Positions 7,519 to 16,356 of a stretch of 40,779 nt of DNA are shown piece by piece; positions within the stretch are counted from its first letter, which is position 1; every line of letters starts with the position of its first letter. The DNA lies in assembly GCA_009909085.1 (NCBI GenBank), contig JAAANX010000081.1, positions 1 to 40,779 of the forward strand. Reading direction: 5' to 3'. This DNA comes from Cyanobacteria bacterium GSL.Bin1 (GTDB lineage Bacteria > Cyanobacteriota > Cyanobacteriia > Cyanobacteriales > Rubidibacteraceae). The translations under genes were made by a program, and so were the position numbers. A model generated the notes under the pieces. It had not been told where the DNA came from. It was given only the letters and a program-made list of their open reading frames with translations, and made no database searches.

Positions 7519-8724
7519 CTAGGCTATTGCCCCCGACAGACCGCCATGACTGGGCTGTTTCACCACGGGCGCACCGACCGCAGTTAATGCTTCGACAAGC
7601 TCAGCAACACCACGTTTCATTACCACTTCAGCAGCAGCGACATCACGATCTTGCTCATATCCGCATTCAGAACAGATGTGGAGACGTTGGCTCAAATCTT
7701 TCTTGCCTGTGTTGACTCCGCAGTTGGGACAAACTTGGGAAGTGTAATCTTTGTTTACCTTGGCGAAATATGTATCTGTTTTGGCGCAGATCTGCTCCAG
7801 AATCGTGAAGAACTGACCCAATCCCATATCGAGAGACTGCTTACCAAACATCCCTCTGCTCCAAGCAGTGAAGTTGATCTCTTCGACAAATATCATTCCT
7901 GAGCTAGTACAGAGTTGATGAGCAAGTTTGAAGTGGTAATCTTTACGCTTGTTGGCTACCTTTTCGTGAAGTCGTGCAATCCTCTTCTGTAGCTTAAGGT
8001 ATTTGTTAGAACCTCGTTTCTTGTTCCGTCGTCTTCTTTGCAGTAATTCAATCTGGCGTAGAACGTGATCAAGGAACTTGGGTCGCTTTACCCTTAAGCC
8101 GTCCGAGGTTGCTATCATGCTTTTTATTCCCACGTCGATCCCGATGGCGTGACCATGAGGTTGGGGCGTTGGAAGATCTACATCAAGTTCAAGAGCTAAG
8201 TTGACGTAGTAGCCAGACCCTTTCTTCACAATTTGAACTTGTTTAATCTTGAACCCGTCTGGAATATTCCTAGATTTAACGAACCTTACCTCTTTAAGCA
8301 AAGGCATCTTAATCTTGTTGCCTTGAACTTCAATCTTGTTGCTAATCAGGTTAAAAGACTTCATCCGCTTCTTAAAACGCGGAAACCCTTTCCCTTTAGC
8401 TCTCATGTCATTAAAAGCACGGTCAAGTTTCCTTAACGTCTGTTGCATTGCTTGAGCATTTCCAGATTTCAGAAACGGGTTCGTCTTCTTAGCTTGAGTT
8501 AGATTAGCCGATTGAGTGTGATAGGTGGGATATTCAAACGGTGGTACGATATACTCAGACTGGATTGAACACGCATTAATCTGACAACTACGGCTGTTAG
8601 ACCAGAGCTTGCGCTCGGCTAACGCATGATTCCAGACCGACTTACAGACACAGAGGTTAAGTTCAATCTTCTCGATCTGTTCTTTGGTTGGAATGATTTT
8701 GTAGTTGTACCTCAGATTCAGCAT
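7519..8724 (-). CDS. tnpB: TnpB RNA-guided endonuclease of an IS200/IS605 element
   Basis: The protein has 401 residues and the layout of TnpB, the ancestor of Cas12. An N-terminal helix-turn-helix-like part (LRYNYKIIPTKEQ, SVWNHALAER) is followed by the RuvC core: D197 in AIGIDVGIKSMIA, E281 in MIFVEEINFTAWSRGMFG, and D361 in the DRDVAAA motif. The zinc ribbon CPNCG (332-336) and CSECG (351-355) lies between the last two. All three catalytic acids and all four zinc-binding Cys are present, so the protein looks active. TnpB enzymes cut DNA under guidance of an RNA made from the element's 3' end. That RNA would cover the end of this gene and the hairpin at 7471-7497. The tail (PVVKQPSHGGLSGAIA) is also typical. 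No tnpA accompanies it. Confidence 0.92.
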   Translation of the reverse strand: MLNLRYNYKIIPTKEQIEKIELNLCVCKSVWNHALAERKLWSNSRSCQINACSIQSEYIVPPFEYPTYHTQSANLTQAKKTNPFLKSGNAQAMQQTLRKLDRAFNDMRAKGKGFPRFKKRMKSFNLISNKIEVQGNKIKMPLLKEVRFVKSRNIPDGFKIKQVQIVKKGSGYYVNLALELDVDLPTPQPHGHAIGIDVGIKSMIATSDGLRVKRPKFLDHVLRQIELLQRRRRNKKRGSNKYLKLQKRIARLHEKVANKRKDYHFKLAHQLCTSSGMIFVEEINFTAWSRGMFGKQSLDMGLGQFFTILEQICAKTDTYFAKVNKDYTSQVCPNCGVNTGKKDLSQRLHICSECGYEQDRDVAAAEVVMKRGVAELVEALTAVGAPVVKQPSHGGLSGAIA

Positions 8725-9041
8725 TCTACCTAGTTTGAGTAATTAGCCTCATTGTCGCACAGAATTTTACAAACTGCAAAGGCTACTTGTAAATGTCCTG
8801 ATTCATGAGGGGCTGGGTGCGGAATGCGATTCCGTCCTCACCTTCGCTCCGGCTTGAACGCCCCATCTACCCATCAAATCAAAGATTATGATGGGAGTCT
8901 TCTTCAGGACGCTAGATAATTATAGACTTCAATTTCAAACTTCAGCATCCAATCAATTGAGTGATTCTACTCACGATACAGAGTTTCGATGCCAAAATTT
9001 GCTAATCTGTGGGAATAGCTTTGGGAACGGGTAGTTAGCGT
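8725..9041. other. Left flank of the tnpB element and guaB3 upstream region
   Basis: There is no gene here. Bases 8766-8896 hold three inverted repeats belonging to the left end of the tnpB element. Bases 8897-9041 form the upstream region of guaB3. I see no clear sigma-70 promoter there. The sequence GGAATAGCTTTGGGAACGGG precedes the guaB3 start without a strong ribosome site. Confidence 0.5.
8870..8896. repeat. Left-end hairpin of the tnpB element
   Basis: CCCATC (8870-8875) pairs with GATGGG (8890-8895). The loop AAATCAAAGATTAT is identical to that of 7471-7497. The only stem difference is a paired one: G-C in one copy is A-T in the other, so the stem is conserved although the sequence changed. 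Confidence 0.75.
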
Positions 9042-10211
9042 ATGAGTGTAGATATTCAAATTGGTCAAGGAAAAACCGCGCGTCGCGCCTATGGAATTGA
9101 TGAAATTGCACTAGTTCCGGGACGACGCACACTAGATCCCAGTTTACCGGACACGACCTGGCAACTGGGCAATCTAACACGAGAAATTCCCATCATCGCC
9201 AGTGCAATGGATGGCGTGGTGGATGTGAAAATGGCAGTTTTGCTTTCAGAATTGGGAGCCTTGGGCGTATTAAATCTGGAGGGGATTCAAACCCGCTACG
9301 AAGACCCAAAGCCGATTTTGGACCGCATTGCTTCTGTTGGGAAAACCGAATTTGTGGGCTTAATGCAAGAATTGTATGCTGCCCCCATTCAACCGGAATT
9401 AATTAAAAAGCGCATCAGTGAAATTAAATCTCAAGGTGGCATTGCTGCAGTCAGTGCAACGCCGGCAGGTGCTGCTAAATATGGCGATGCGGTTGCTGAA
9501 ATTGGAGCCGATGTCTTTTTTGTCCAAGCGACGGTGGTCTCAACGGCGCATTTATCGCCGGATGCCGTGATTCCCCTCGATTTAGCCCAATTCTGCGAAA
9601 GAATGCCAATGCCAGTAATTCTGGGCAACTGTGTGACAGAAGCCGTGGCTTACGACTTAATGAAAGCCGGAGCTTCTGGCGTCCTGGTTGGAATTGGTCC
9701 CGGTGCTGCTTGCACCTCTCGGGGTGTGTTGGGTGTGGGTGTCCCGCAAGCGACGGCAGTAGCAGATTGTGCCGCAGCCAGAGAGCAATATTACCAAGAA
9801 ACGGGACGCTACGTGCCGATTATTGCCGATGGCGGTCTGGTGACCGGTGGTGATATTTGTAAATGTATTGCTTGTGGTGCTGATGCTGTGATGATTGGTT
9901 CGCCTTTTGCTCGTGCGGCAGAAGCCCCTGGACAAGGCTTTCACTGGGGCATGGCAACCCCCAGTCCAGTTTTACCCCGTGGCACACGTATTAGCGTGGG
10001 AACAACCGGCAGTGTGAAAGAAATTTTAACTGGACCCGCTCGTCTCGATGATGGGACTCATAACCTGTTAGGCGCATTAAAAACCAGTATGGGAACCTTA
10101 GGAGCGAAAAACCTCAAAGAGATGCAACAAGTAGAAGTGGTCATTGCGCCTTCTCTTTTAACCGAAGGCAAGGTTTACCAGAAGGCGCAACAGTTAGGAA
10201 TGGGTAAATAA
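9042..10211 (+). CDS. guaB3: GuaB3-type IMP dehydrogenase
   Basis: This 389-residue protein belongs to the IMP dehydrogenase / GMP reductase family but lacks the CBS pair found in ordinary GuaB, which marks it as GuaB3. It is a beta/alpha barrel: [11 protein letters not shown] near 51-61, the phosphate loop and catalytic Cys in [12 protein letters not shown] (Cys224), then [13 protein letters not shown] and [14 protein letters not shown]. Published work on the Synechocystis protein describes cyanobacterial GuaB3 as an IMP dehydrogenase of independent descent, giving XMP for GMP synthesis. The length and the distinctive N-terminus ([20 protein letters not shown]) fit that group. The start is an ATG. 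A clear terminator follows the stop. It appears to be a single-gene unit. Confidence 0.9.
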   Translation: MSVDIQIGQGKTARRAYGIDEIALVPGRRTLDPSLPDTTWQLGNLTREIPIIASAMDGVVDVKMAVLLSELGALGVLNLEGIQTRYEDPKPILDRIASVGKTEFVGLMQELYAAPIQPELIKKRISEIKSQGGIAAVSATPAGAAKYGDAVAEIGADVFFVQATVVSTAHLSPDAVIPLDLAQFCERMPMPVILGNCVTEAVAYDLMKAGASGVLVGIGPGAACTSRGVLGVGVPQATAVADCAAAREQYYQETGRYVPIIADGGLVTGGDICKCIACGADAVMIGSPFARAAEAPGQGFHWGMATPSPVLPRGTRISVGTTGSVKEILTGPARLDDGTHNLLGALKTSMGTLGAKNLKEMQQVEVVIAPSLLTEGKVYQKAQQLGMGK

Positions 10212-10244
10212 TTCTGTAACGGTAACACTCCTAATCAAAAACCG

Positions 10245-10278
10245 AATCCCCCAAAGCTTAACACTGAGGGGGATTTTT
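10245..10278 (+). terminator. Terminator of guaB3
   Basis: AATCCCCC (10245-10252) pairs perfectly with GGGGGATT (10268-10275), and T bases follow. It lies 34 bases after the guaB3 stop and before the convergent ammonium transporter gene. Confidence 0.85.
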
Positions 10279-10302
10279 CTAATGGAACGACTTGGTCGAA
10301 TC

Positions 10303-11820
10303 CTAAGATTCGGAACTGCGTGGTATTTCTCCACTTTGGCTACTCATGGAGACACTACGACCACCGCTCAAGACATCAGCTTCTTTCACAAATCCACTGT
10401 AAGCTTCCATGGAGTGTTCCCCAATATCTAAGCCCTGCATTTCTTCTTCCAGACCAACGCGAACGCCCAGAGTTGCTCTCAAAATCCCCCAAACAATGGC
10501 GCTAAAGAGCACGGTAAAGCCACCAATGGTTAAAATACCAATAATTTGAGCAACAAAGTTGGCCCCGCCAAAAAGGGCAACGGCTATGGTTCCCCAAATC
10601 CCACAGACTAGGTGAACTGAAGTGGCACCGACTGGATCATCAATGTGAATCGCATCAAAGAAGGCGACAGAGAAAACAACAATAATTCCTGCAATTCCCC
10701 CGGTGAGGACGGCCCAGGGATAGGGAATCGCATCGCAACCTGCCGTAATTCCGACTAAGCCTGCTAGGATCCCATTGACAATCATGGACAAATCAGGATT
10801 CCCGTCTTTAAACCAAGAGGTAAAGGTAGCCGTAATTCCGCCTGCTGCTGCCGCCAGAGTGGTGGTCATTGCAATATAGGTAACATTGGGCGTTGCTGCC
10901 AACTCAGAACCGGGATTAAAGCCGTACCAACCGATCCAGAGAATTAAACAGCCTAAGGTCGCTAAACTCATGTTATGACCCGGAATTGCACTAGTCCCCC
11001 CATCTTCGCGATATTTACCAGTCCGAGGACCAACGAAAGCTGCTCCCATCAGCGCTGCCCAGCCACCAACAGAGTGAACGACCGTTGAACCGGCAAAATC
11101 ATGGAAGCCAGCCCCACCGAGAAAGGGAATTTCTGCGAGTAAACCGCCTCCCCAAACCCAGTGTCCGGTAATGGGATAGGAGATCGCTGTTAAGAGCAAG
11201 GCAAAGATCAAGAAATCCACAAACTTAATCCGTTCTGCCACTGCCCCAGAAACAATGGTTGCAGCAGTTGCGGCAAAGGCAACTTGGAATAAGAAAGACA
11301 CTGAAATCGGTAAACCTTCAGGGAAGGGGCTTAACCCGTAAGTCGCGGGGTCACTACTGGAAAGGAAAAACCCTGTAAAGCCCATAAAGCTGGTTCCTGT
11401 GCCATACATGAAGGCAAAGCCAAGGGCCCAGTATCCAATTACTGCAATTCCAAAGACGATTAAGTTCTTGGACAGAATGTTGACGGCATTTTTCTGACGA
11501 CAGAAGCCAGTTTCTAACATGCCAAAACCAGCATTCATAAAAATAACCAGTACGGCACAGAAAAATACAAAAACGGTATCAAGGATGCCTTTGATGACGG
11601 CAGGATCGCTCATGTCAACGGTTTCGAGATCAAAGGCGTGCTGAGCTTGAGCGGCACTTTGGGTGACGATCACAATCAAGGCAGCTAAAGGAATACAAGC
11701 CAGCCAATAGGGAGAAAAAGAACGAGTAATAAATCGTATGGGTTGTAATAAAGGTGAGTTCCAAAGGGAATACTGATGAGTAATATTTTCTTTCTTTTTT
11801 CGTTTCGTTTGAGACATCAT
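10303..11820 (-). CDS. amt: Ammonium transporter, Amt/MEP/Rh family
   Basis: This is an inner-membrane channel for ammonium uptake. About eleven hydrophobic segments follow a long, basic N-terminus whose first hydrophobic stretch ends in a possible signal cleavage site (SAAQAQ). Family signatures are [15 protein letters not shown] early, then [30 protein letters not shown], and [14 protein letters not shown] near the end, covering the two pore His regions. At about 505 residues it is the long cyanobacterial Amt1-like form. A TTG at 11847 would add nine residues; I prefer the ATG at 11820. The upstream region carries an NtcA box, so it is likely induced when nitrogen is short. No glnB gene is adjacent. 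Confidence 0.93.
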   Translation of the reverse strand: MMSQTKRKKKENITHQYSLWNSPLLQPIRFITRSFSPYWLACIPLAALIVIVTQSAAQAQHAFDLETVDMSDPAVIKGILDTVFVFFCAVLVIFMNAGFGMLETGFCRQKNAVNILSKNLIVFGIAVIGYWALGFAFMYGTGTSFMGFTGFFLSSSDPATYGLSPFPEGLPISVSFLFQVAFAATAATIVSGAVAERIKFVDFLIFALLLTAISYPITGHWVWGGGLLAEIPFLGGAGFHDFAGSTVVHSVGGWAALMGAAFVGPRTGKYREDGGTSAIPGHNMSLATLGCLILWIGWYGFNPGSELAATPNVTYIAMTTTLAAAAGGITATFTSWFKDGNPDLSMIVNGILAGLVGITAGCDAIPYPWAVLTGGIAGIIVVFSVAFFDAIHIDDPVGATSVHLVCGIWGTIAVALFGGANFVAQIIGILTIGGFTVLFSAIVWGILRATLGVRVGLEEEMQGLDIGEHSMEAYSGFVKEADVLSGGRSVSMSSQSGEIPRSSES

Positions 11821-11847
11821 TACTGAATTATGTTCCTGATTGAGCAA

Positions 11848-12215
11848 TTAGCAAATCTAGACTTATGCAACAAGGGTTTGAAAAAAGGAGCCAAGTAGGC
11901 ACTTAACTGTATTTATTCAATTTAATCATCGGAATCGCTCAAATTCTGTATTTTTTGCGTCATCTTTTCTGTATCAAGAAATACATTTCGTCAAACCAAG
12001 ATAGCAAGAGCATTTCATGGTACAGTATGTTTTCTATTAGTTTTTATATTTACTTTAAACATATTAAATTATTGATTTAAATCAAGTATCATCGAATTTA
12101 ACCTCGTAAAATTACTGATTTTTTGTAAATTTTTATAAAAGCTTCTGTTGCGTTTTGCTAAGCGAAATCACTAAGCAGTGTGTCAACAACGGCAGCCTGG
12201 GCTAACAAGGCAAGG
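11848..12215. other. A+T-rich regulatory region upstream of amt
   Basis: There is no gene between the amt start and the scpB stop. The stretch is strongly A+T-rich. The only element I can name is the NtcA-type palindrome at 11971-11984. Most of the rest should be the promoter region of amt and the 3' flank of scpB. Confidence 0.5.
11971..11984 (-). promoter_or_regulatory. NtcA binding site upstream of amt
   Basis: GTATCAAGAAATAC matches the NtcA consensus GTA-N8-TAC exactly. It lies about 150 bases upstream of the amt start. NtcA is the global nitrogen regulator of cyanobacteria and commonly activates amt genes. The TANNNT element expected about 22 bases downstream is not clear; TACAGA lies 20 bases downstream. 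Confidence 0.65.
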
Positions 12216-12686
12216 CTAAATTGCTTTAATGTCATCGATTTCAAAATATTGGTAGAACTTATCAGTCACTTCTAGCCAATAAGACCGTCCTTCACGGCGT
12301 TTTTGCACTAAGCCCAATTCCACCAATTCTTGCACTTGTTGGTAGGCGGTACTACCTCGCAATTCAATTAAGTCCGTCTGTAAAATCGGGTTTTTGAGCG
12401 CGATCGCGGCGAGGGTTCTTAAGGCACCTACGCCTAATTCAGCGGGGACTAAATGATGCAGCAGTTTCTGGTGGTTGGATCGCAATTGTAAGCTATAGCC
12501 ATTGGGCATTTCTACCACTTCTAAGGCGCTATCGCGATGGGCATAATCCGACATTAATTCTAAGATGGCATCTTCAATTTCAGCGCGATTGCGATGGGCA
12601 TACTCACTAATGTCTTTAATCGAAAGGGGTTGTCCTTTTAGGTATAAAATGGCTTCAATTTGTGTTGCTAAACGAGGCTCGTTCAT
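12216..12686 (-). CDS. scpB: Segregation and condensation protein ScpB
   Basis: This 156-residue protein has the two winged-helix domains of ScpB: LATQIEAILYLKGQPLSIKDI at the N-terminus, and ALRTLAAIALKNPILQTDLIELRG with the following VQELVELGLVQKRREGR in the second half. ScpB joins ScpA and SMC in the complex that compacts and separates the chromosome. It is slightly short for the family but complete. The Trp-rich gene ends only 22 bases upstream on the same strand, so the two may be co-transcribed. No scpA or smc lies nearby, which is usual in cyanobacteria. Confidence 0.9.
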   Translation of the reverse strand: MNEPRLATQIEAILYLKGQPLSIKDISEYAHRNRAEIEDAILELMSDYAHRDSALEVVEMPNGYSLQLRSNHQKLLHHLVPAELGVGALRTLAAIALKNPILQTDLIELRGSTAYQQVQELVELGLVQKRREGRSYWLEVTDKFYQYFEIDDIKAI

Positions 12687-12708
12687 TCAATTTTTCAAAC
12701 TTTATCAC

Positions 12709-12939
12709 TTATAATTGTTGCAAGGGTTTCCAACCGGGTTGCCACAAATCTCGATCTTGTAATTGTTGCGCATTAATCCAAAATCTCACATTCCCATCAC
12801 AAGAAGCAACCATTTCCGCAAATACCCATTTCCCTTGATTTTTACGGTTCACCACTTCAAAATGTCGCCACCCCCAAGTTTGTTGTTGGGCAGTCCATTT
12901 AGAGCCAACTAGGTAGGGAAAATTCTGTTTCTTTGCCAT
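12709..12939 (-). CDS. Small tryptophan-rich protein (TIGR02450-like)
   Basis: This 76-residue protein contains eight Trp, in patterns such as GSKWTAQQQTWGWRHFEV, GKWVFAEMVASCDGNVRFWI and DRDLWQPGWKPL. That matches a conserved small Trp-rich family of unknown function found in cyanobacteria and proteobacteria. There is no signal peptide or membrane segment. It lies just upstream of scpB on the same strand. The family recognition is good, but no role can be given. Confidence 0.8.
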   Translation of the reverse strand: MAKKQNFPYLVGSKWTAQQQTWGWRHFEVVNRKNQGKWVFAEMVASCDGNVRFWINAQQLQDRDLWQPGWKPLQQL

Positions 12940-12957
12940 ACTTGATCTTGATTAGGT

Positions 12958-13059
12958 CTAACGTTTTCGATAGATATCTTTTCGATGACCAACTTTAATA
13001 ATTTCGATGACTAAAACTTTAGAGAAATTTTTAGCTCTTTTTTTGCAGATTGTTTCCAT
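12958..13059 (-). pseudogene. Tail of a RelE/ParE-type toxin gene
   Basis: The minus strand encodes a frame ending in VLVIEIIKVGHRKDIYRKR then stop. The ending VIKVGHRKxIYR is characteristic of RelE/ParE-family toxins. The core of the toxin is missing. A neighbouring frame just upstream reads EWKQSAKKEL, which resembles a toxin segment, so a frameshift at the run of A (near 13046-13052) is likely. It directly follows the antitoxin gene, the normal antitoxin-toxin order. I read it as a decayed toxin, with no function left. Confidence 0.6.
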
Positions 13060-13103
13060 TCAATCTGCTAGGAAGCCATCCTGTTTTAATTCCTTGACCA
13101 ACG

Positions 13104-13146
13104 GTCAAAGATTACGCCTTCCTAAACGGAAGGCGTAATCTTTGAC
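13104..13146. repeat. Perfect 19-bp inverted repeat at the antitoxin 3' end
   Basis: Bases 13104-13122 (beginning GTCAAAGATTACG) are the exact reverse complement of 13128-13146, with a 5-base loop TAAAC. It encodes the last codons of the antitoxin (DYAFRLGRRNL) and its stop. Adjacent is a second palindrome, TTGACCAACGGTCAA (13094-13108). It could act as a terminator or be a scar of a small mobile repeat. Confidence 0.85.
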
Positions 13147-13314
13147 TAAATCATCATGAGAAATAGTTGCTTCTTCTTTTCTTTCTGCAATGGTGGCTAA
13201 ATCTTCTATATCTTCCAGCAATTCTTCAAACTCAGCAATCGGAAGAATAATCGACTTTTTTTCTCCTGTTTGATCAGTAATATATTCTGGATGAAGATCG
13301 TTTAAGTTAATCAT
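13105..13314 (-). CDS. Antitoxin-like protein, toxin partner lost
   Basis: This 69-residue protein begins MINLNDLHPEYITDQTGEKK, continues SIILPIAEFEELLEDIEDLA, and then becomes acidic (AERKEEATISHDDLV). This fits the Phd/YefM-like antitoxins that accompany RelE/ParE toxins in cyanobacteria. The toxin behind it survives only as a tail (12958-13059). The last eleven residues (DYAFRLGRRNL) are encoded by a perfect palindrome and do not look like the usual antitoxin tail, so the C-terminus has probably been rewritten by a rearrangement. Whether it still binds DNA or a toxin elsewhere in the genome is unknown. Confidence 0.7.
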   Translation of the reverse strand: MINLNDLHPEYITDQTGEKKSIILPIAEFEELLEDIEDLATIAERKEEATISHDDLVKDYAFRLGRRNL

Positions 13315-13388
13315 TTTGGCTTTTGATATTATTTTTTTTAGTCAGACGATCATATAGCAATTCTTATTCTCATGAAGTACATCCTTTA

Positions 13389-13416
13389 TTCCCTGTTCCC
13401 TGTTCCCTATTCCCTA
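13389..13416. repeat. Tandem heptamer repeat, TTCCCTR x4
   Basis: Four consecutive units read TTCCCTG, TTCCCTG, TTCCCTA, TTCCCTA. This is a second STRR-type heptamer family, and two more units of it occur at 31413-31426. It lies in the gene-free stretch between hemB and the antitoxin. Confidence 0.85.
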
Positions 13417-13476
13417 AACCGATAATTTTGTACCTCACCCGCTTAGGAAGTGCTATAGATAGAAATAGTAAAAGTA

Positions 13477-13499
13477 TAAGGTGAGAAATGCCCACCTTA
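13477..13499 (-). terminator. Probable terminator of hemB
   Basis: TAAGGTG (13477-13483) pairs with CACCTTA (13493-13499). On the minus strand the stem is followed by TACTTTTACT. It lies 18 bases beyond the hemB stop codon. The T-run is short, so this is moderate evidence. Confidence 0.55.
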
Positions 13500-13516
13500 C
13501 ACTTGAAGGATTGCTT

Positions 13517-14545
<1,029 letters not shown>

Positions 14546-14609
14546 CTATTGTCTTAAATCATCTTGTTAGCCTATTGTTGCACTCATCCTGAGCAAATGG
14601 ATTGGATTA

Positions 14610-15440
14610 TTACAGAGACGAAATGACAGCAGATGTGTTGGTTTGTTCTAAAACCCGATTCAGCTTGCCACTTTGATAACCTTCTAAATCTAAGGTGACA
14701 AAAAGAAAGCCTAATTCCTGAAACTTTTGGGTTAATTGCGGCAAGTCCATTTGCATGACAAAGTCTTGAATTTGGTCAGGAGGCAGTTCAATTCGGGCAG
14801 TATCGCCAGCGGATCGCACGCGAATCTGATTCCAACCTTGTTGACGTAAATAAACCTCTGCTCTTCCCACTCGTTGCAGTTTGGCGACTGTAATTTCTTC
14901 ACCATAGGGAAAGCGAGAACTTAAACAGGGTTGTGAGGGCTTATCCCACCACGGTAGCCCTAGCTCTTGCGTTAATCGTCTTACGTCTGCTTTCGTAATG
15001 CCAACTTCCGCCAGCGGCGATCGCGCCCCCCGTTCTTTGGCTGCTTGAATACCGGGGCGATAGTCTTGTAAATCGTCGGCATTGACCCCATCCACTACAT
15101 AAGGATATCCTCTAGCAAGGGCGAGGGGCTTGAGGGTATCGTGCAGTTCACTTTTACAAAAGTAGCAGCGGTTCACCGGATTCGAGGTATAGTTAGGATT
15201 TTCCATTTCCTGGGTTTCCACTAACTCATGGGGAATCCCAATCGTTTGGGCTTGGCTTTGAGCGTCGTCTAATTCCTCTGGCAGCAGGGAAGGGGAAACG
15301 GCAGTCACGGCTAGTGCCTTGTCGCCCAGCACATCATAAGCGACTTTTGCCACCAACGTGCTATCAATCCCTCCCGAATAAGCGATTAATGCCTGTTCCA
15401 TCTCTTGGAATAAGCCTTGCAGTTGCTTGAGTTGATCCAT
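14610..15440 (-). CDS. larE: LarE-type ATP-dependent sacrificial sulfur transferase
   Basis: The protein has 276 residues and an N-terminal PP-loop (AYSGGIDSTLVAKVAYDVLG) that binds ATP. It continues with CYFCKSELHD, VDGVNADDLQDYRPGIQAA, RSPLAEVGITKADVR and WWDKPSQPCLSSRFPYG. The Cys in PCLSSR matches the Cys that LarE sacrifices as sulfur donor when building the nickel-pincer cofactor of lactate racemase. Many cyanobacteria have larE without a clear larA, so the true product may differ. No larB or larC lies in the window. It begins 48 bases after the ABC permease gene on the same strand. Confidence 0.88.
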   Translation of the reverse strand: MDQLKQLQGLFQEMEQALIAYSGGIDSTLVAKVAYDVLGDKALAVTAVSPSLLPEELDDAQSQAQTIGIPHELVETQEMENPNYTSNPVNRCYFCKSELHDTLKPLALARGYPYVVDGVNADDLQDYRPGIQAAKERGARSPLAEVGITKADVRRLTQELGLPWWDKPSQPCLSSRFPYGEEITVAKLQRVGRAEVYLRQQGWNQIRVRSAGDTARIELPPDQIQDFVMQMDLPQLTQKFQELGFLFVTLDLEGYQSGKLNRVLEQTNTSAVISSL

Positions 15441-15488
15441 CGTTCCATCTTCTTCATCTTTCCTTTCTCCCTACGTTAAACCGCAGCT

Positions 15489-16262
15489 CTAGAATTGACG
15501 ACGCGAGAAAATGAGGGTTGCCACTGCCAGCAACAAAATGGTGTACAAAATCCCATAAAGGGCATTACTAAGTAAATCTCCCACATTGGGCAATAAGCCA
15601 TATACCGCTTCATTCCGAAAGTTGAGACGAGATAAATCCGGGAGAATTAAATACAGTGTCTGGGTAAAGGTTTTCACACTGGCATTATCGCTCAGGTTGC
15701 CTAATTCAAGTAAGTCACGGCTAAAATGTCCCACCAGGTAAACACCAAAGGAGAGGAGAGTGGCAAGAATTGAACTGGTGAAAACCCCAAACAGCAGAGC
15801 AACTGCCACCAGCAGTGAGAGTTCAATGATCAGATAAAGCAAAGACAGCGCGATCGCGCCGGGAGGATAACTGATACCATTTAAGCTCAGTAAACCAAAG
15901 CCAATCACTCCCATCACCGCCACTAAAACCACCAGTACAGCGGATAAGCCCAGATGCTTGCCAATCATTAATTCTGCCCGAGTAATCGGTTTCGGAATTA
16001 AAACCAGTACTGTCCGTTTTTCAATTTCCTTATTAATTAAGCCAGTTCCCACAAAAATGGCGACCACTGCACTGAGTAAACCAATCCCTCCTAAACTCAA
16101 ATCAAGGAGGATTTTTTCATCAGCGCCCACCGAAATTTGGGGGAGTAAACGCAGGGCGATGACCATTAATAAGGCGAAGAAACCAATAAAGTATAAAATC
16201 CGATCGCGAATCACTTCCCGAAATCCATTGGCAGCGATCGCGCCCACTCGACCTAAAAACAT
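15489..16262 (-). CDS. ABC-2 type transporter permease
   Basis: This membrane protein of about 257 residues has roughly six hydrophobic segments and the pattern of ABC-2 (NosY-like) permeases. The N-terminus (IAANGFREVIRDRILYFIGFFALL) is followed by a cytoplasmic loop GTGLINKEIEKRTVLVLIPKPITRAE, a signature of this group. I take the ATG at 16262 as the start, because an AAGGA site stands in front of it; a TTG at 16283 would add seven residues. The matching ATPase is not adjacent, and the substrate is unknown. It is followed by larE and hemB on the same strand. Confidence 0.8.
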   Translation of the reverse strand: MFLGRVGAIAANGFREVIRDRILYFIGFFALLMVIALRLLPQISVGADEKILLDLSLGGIGLLSAVVAIFVGTGLINKEIEKRTVLVLIPKPITRAELMIGKHLGLSAVLVVLVAVMGVIGFGLLSLNGISYPPGAIALSLLYLIIELSLLVAVALLFGVFTSSILATLLSFGVYLVGHFSRDLLELGNLSDNASVKTFTQTLYLILPDLSRLNFRNEAVYGLLPNVGDLLSNALYGILYTILLLAVATLIFSRRQF

Positions 16263-16356
16263 AGTGATTTTTCCTTGACTCAATTAGCTGCACGAACCCT
16301 TGCTACTAACTCTTCAGGTTACCCCAAAACATCGGATGACATTGCACAGCCCCCAA

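Larger units (their letters stand above)
7471..8896 (-). mobile_element. tnpB-only IS200/IS605 element (IS1341 type)
   Basis: The element consists of a single tnpB gene flanked by two hairpins in the same orientation, at 8870-8896 (left end, upstream of the gene) and 7471-7497 (right end, 21 bases beyond the stop). Same-orientation subterminal hairpins, rather than terminal inverted repeats, are the mark of IS200/IS605 elements. There is no tnpA, so movement would need a transposase acting in trans. On the minus strand the right hairpin is followed by GATGAGGTTCAAACC; the TTCAA resembles the TCAA cleavage site known from IS608. The left flank also holds GGAATGCGATTCC (8821-8833) and a TTTACAA/TTGTAAA stem (8766-8772 with 8787-8793). 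Exact borders cannot be fixed from one copy. Confidence 0.8.
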
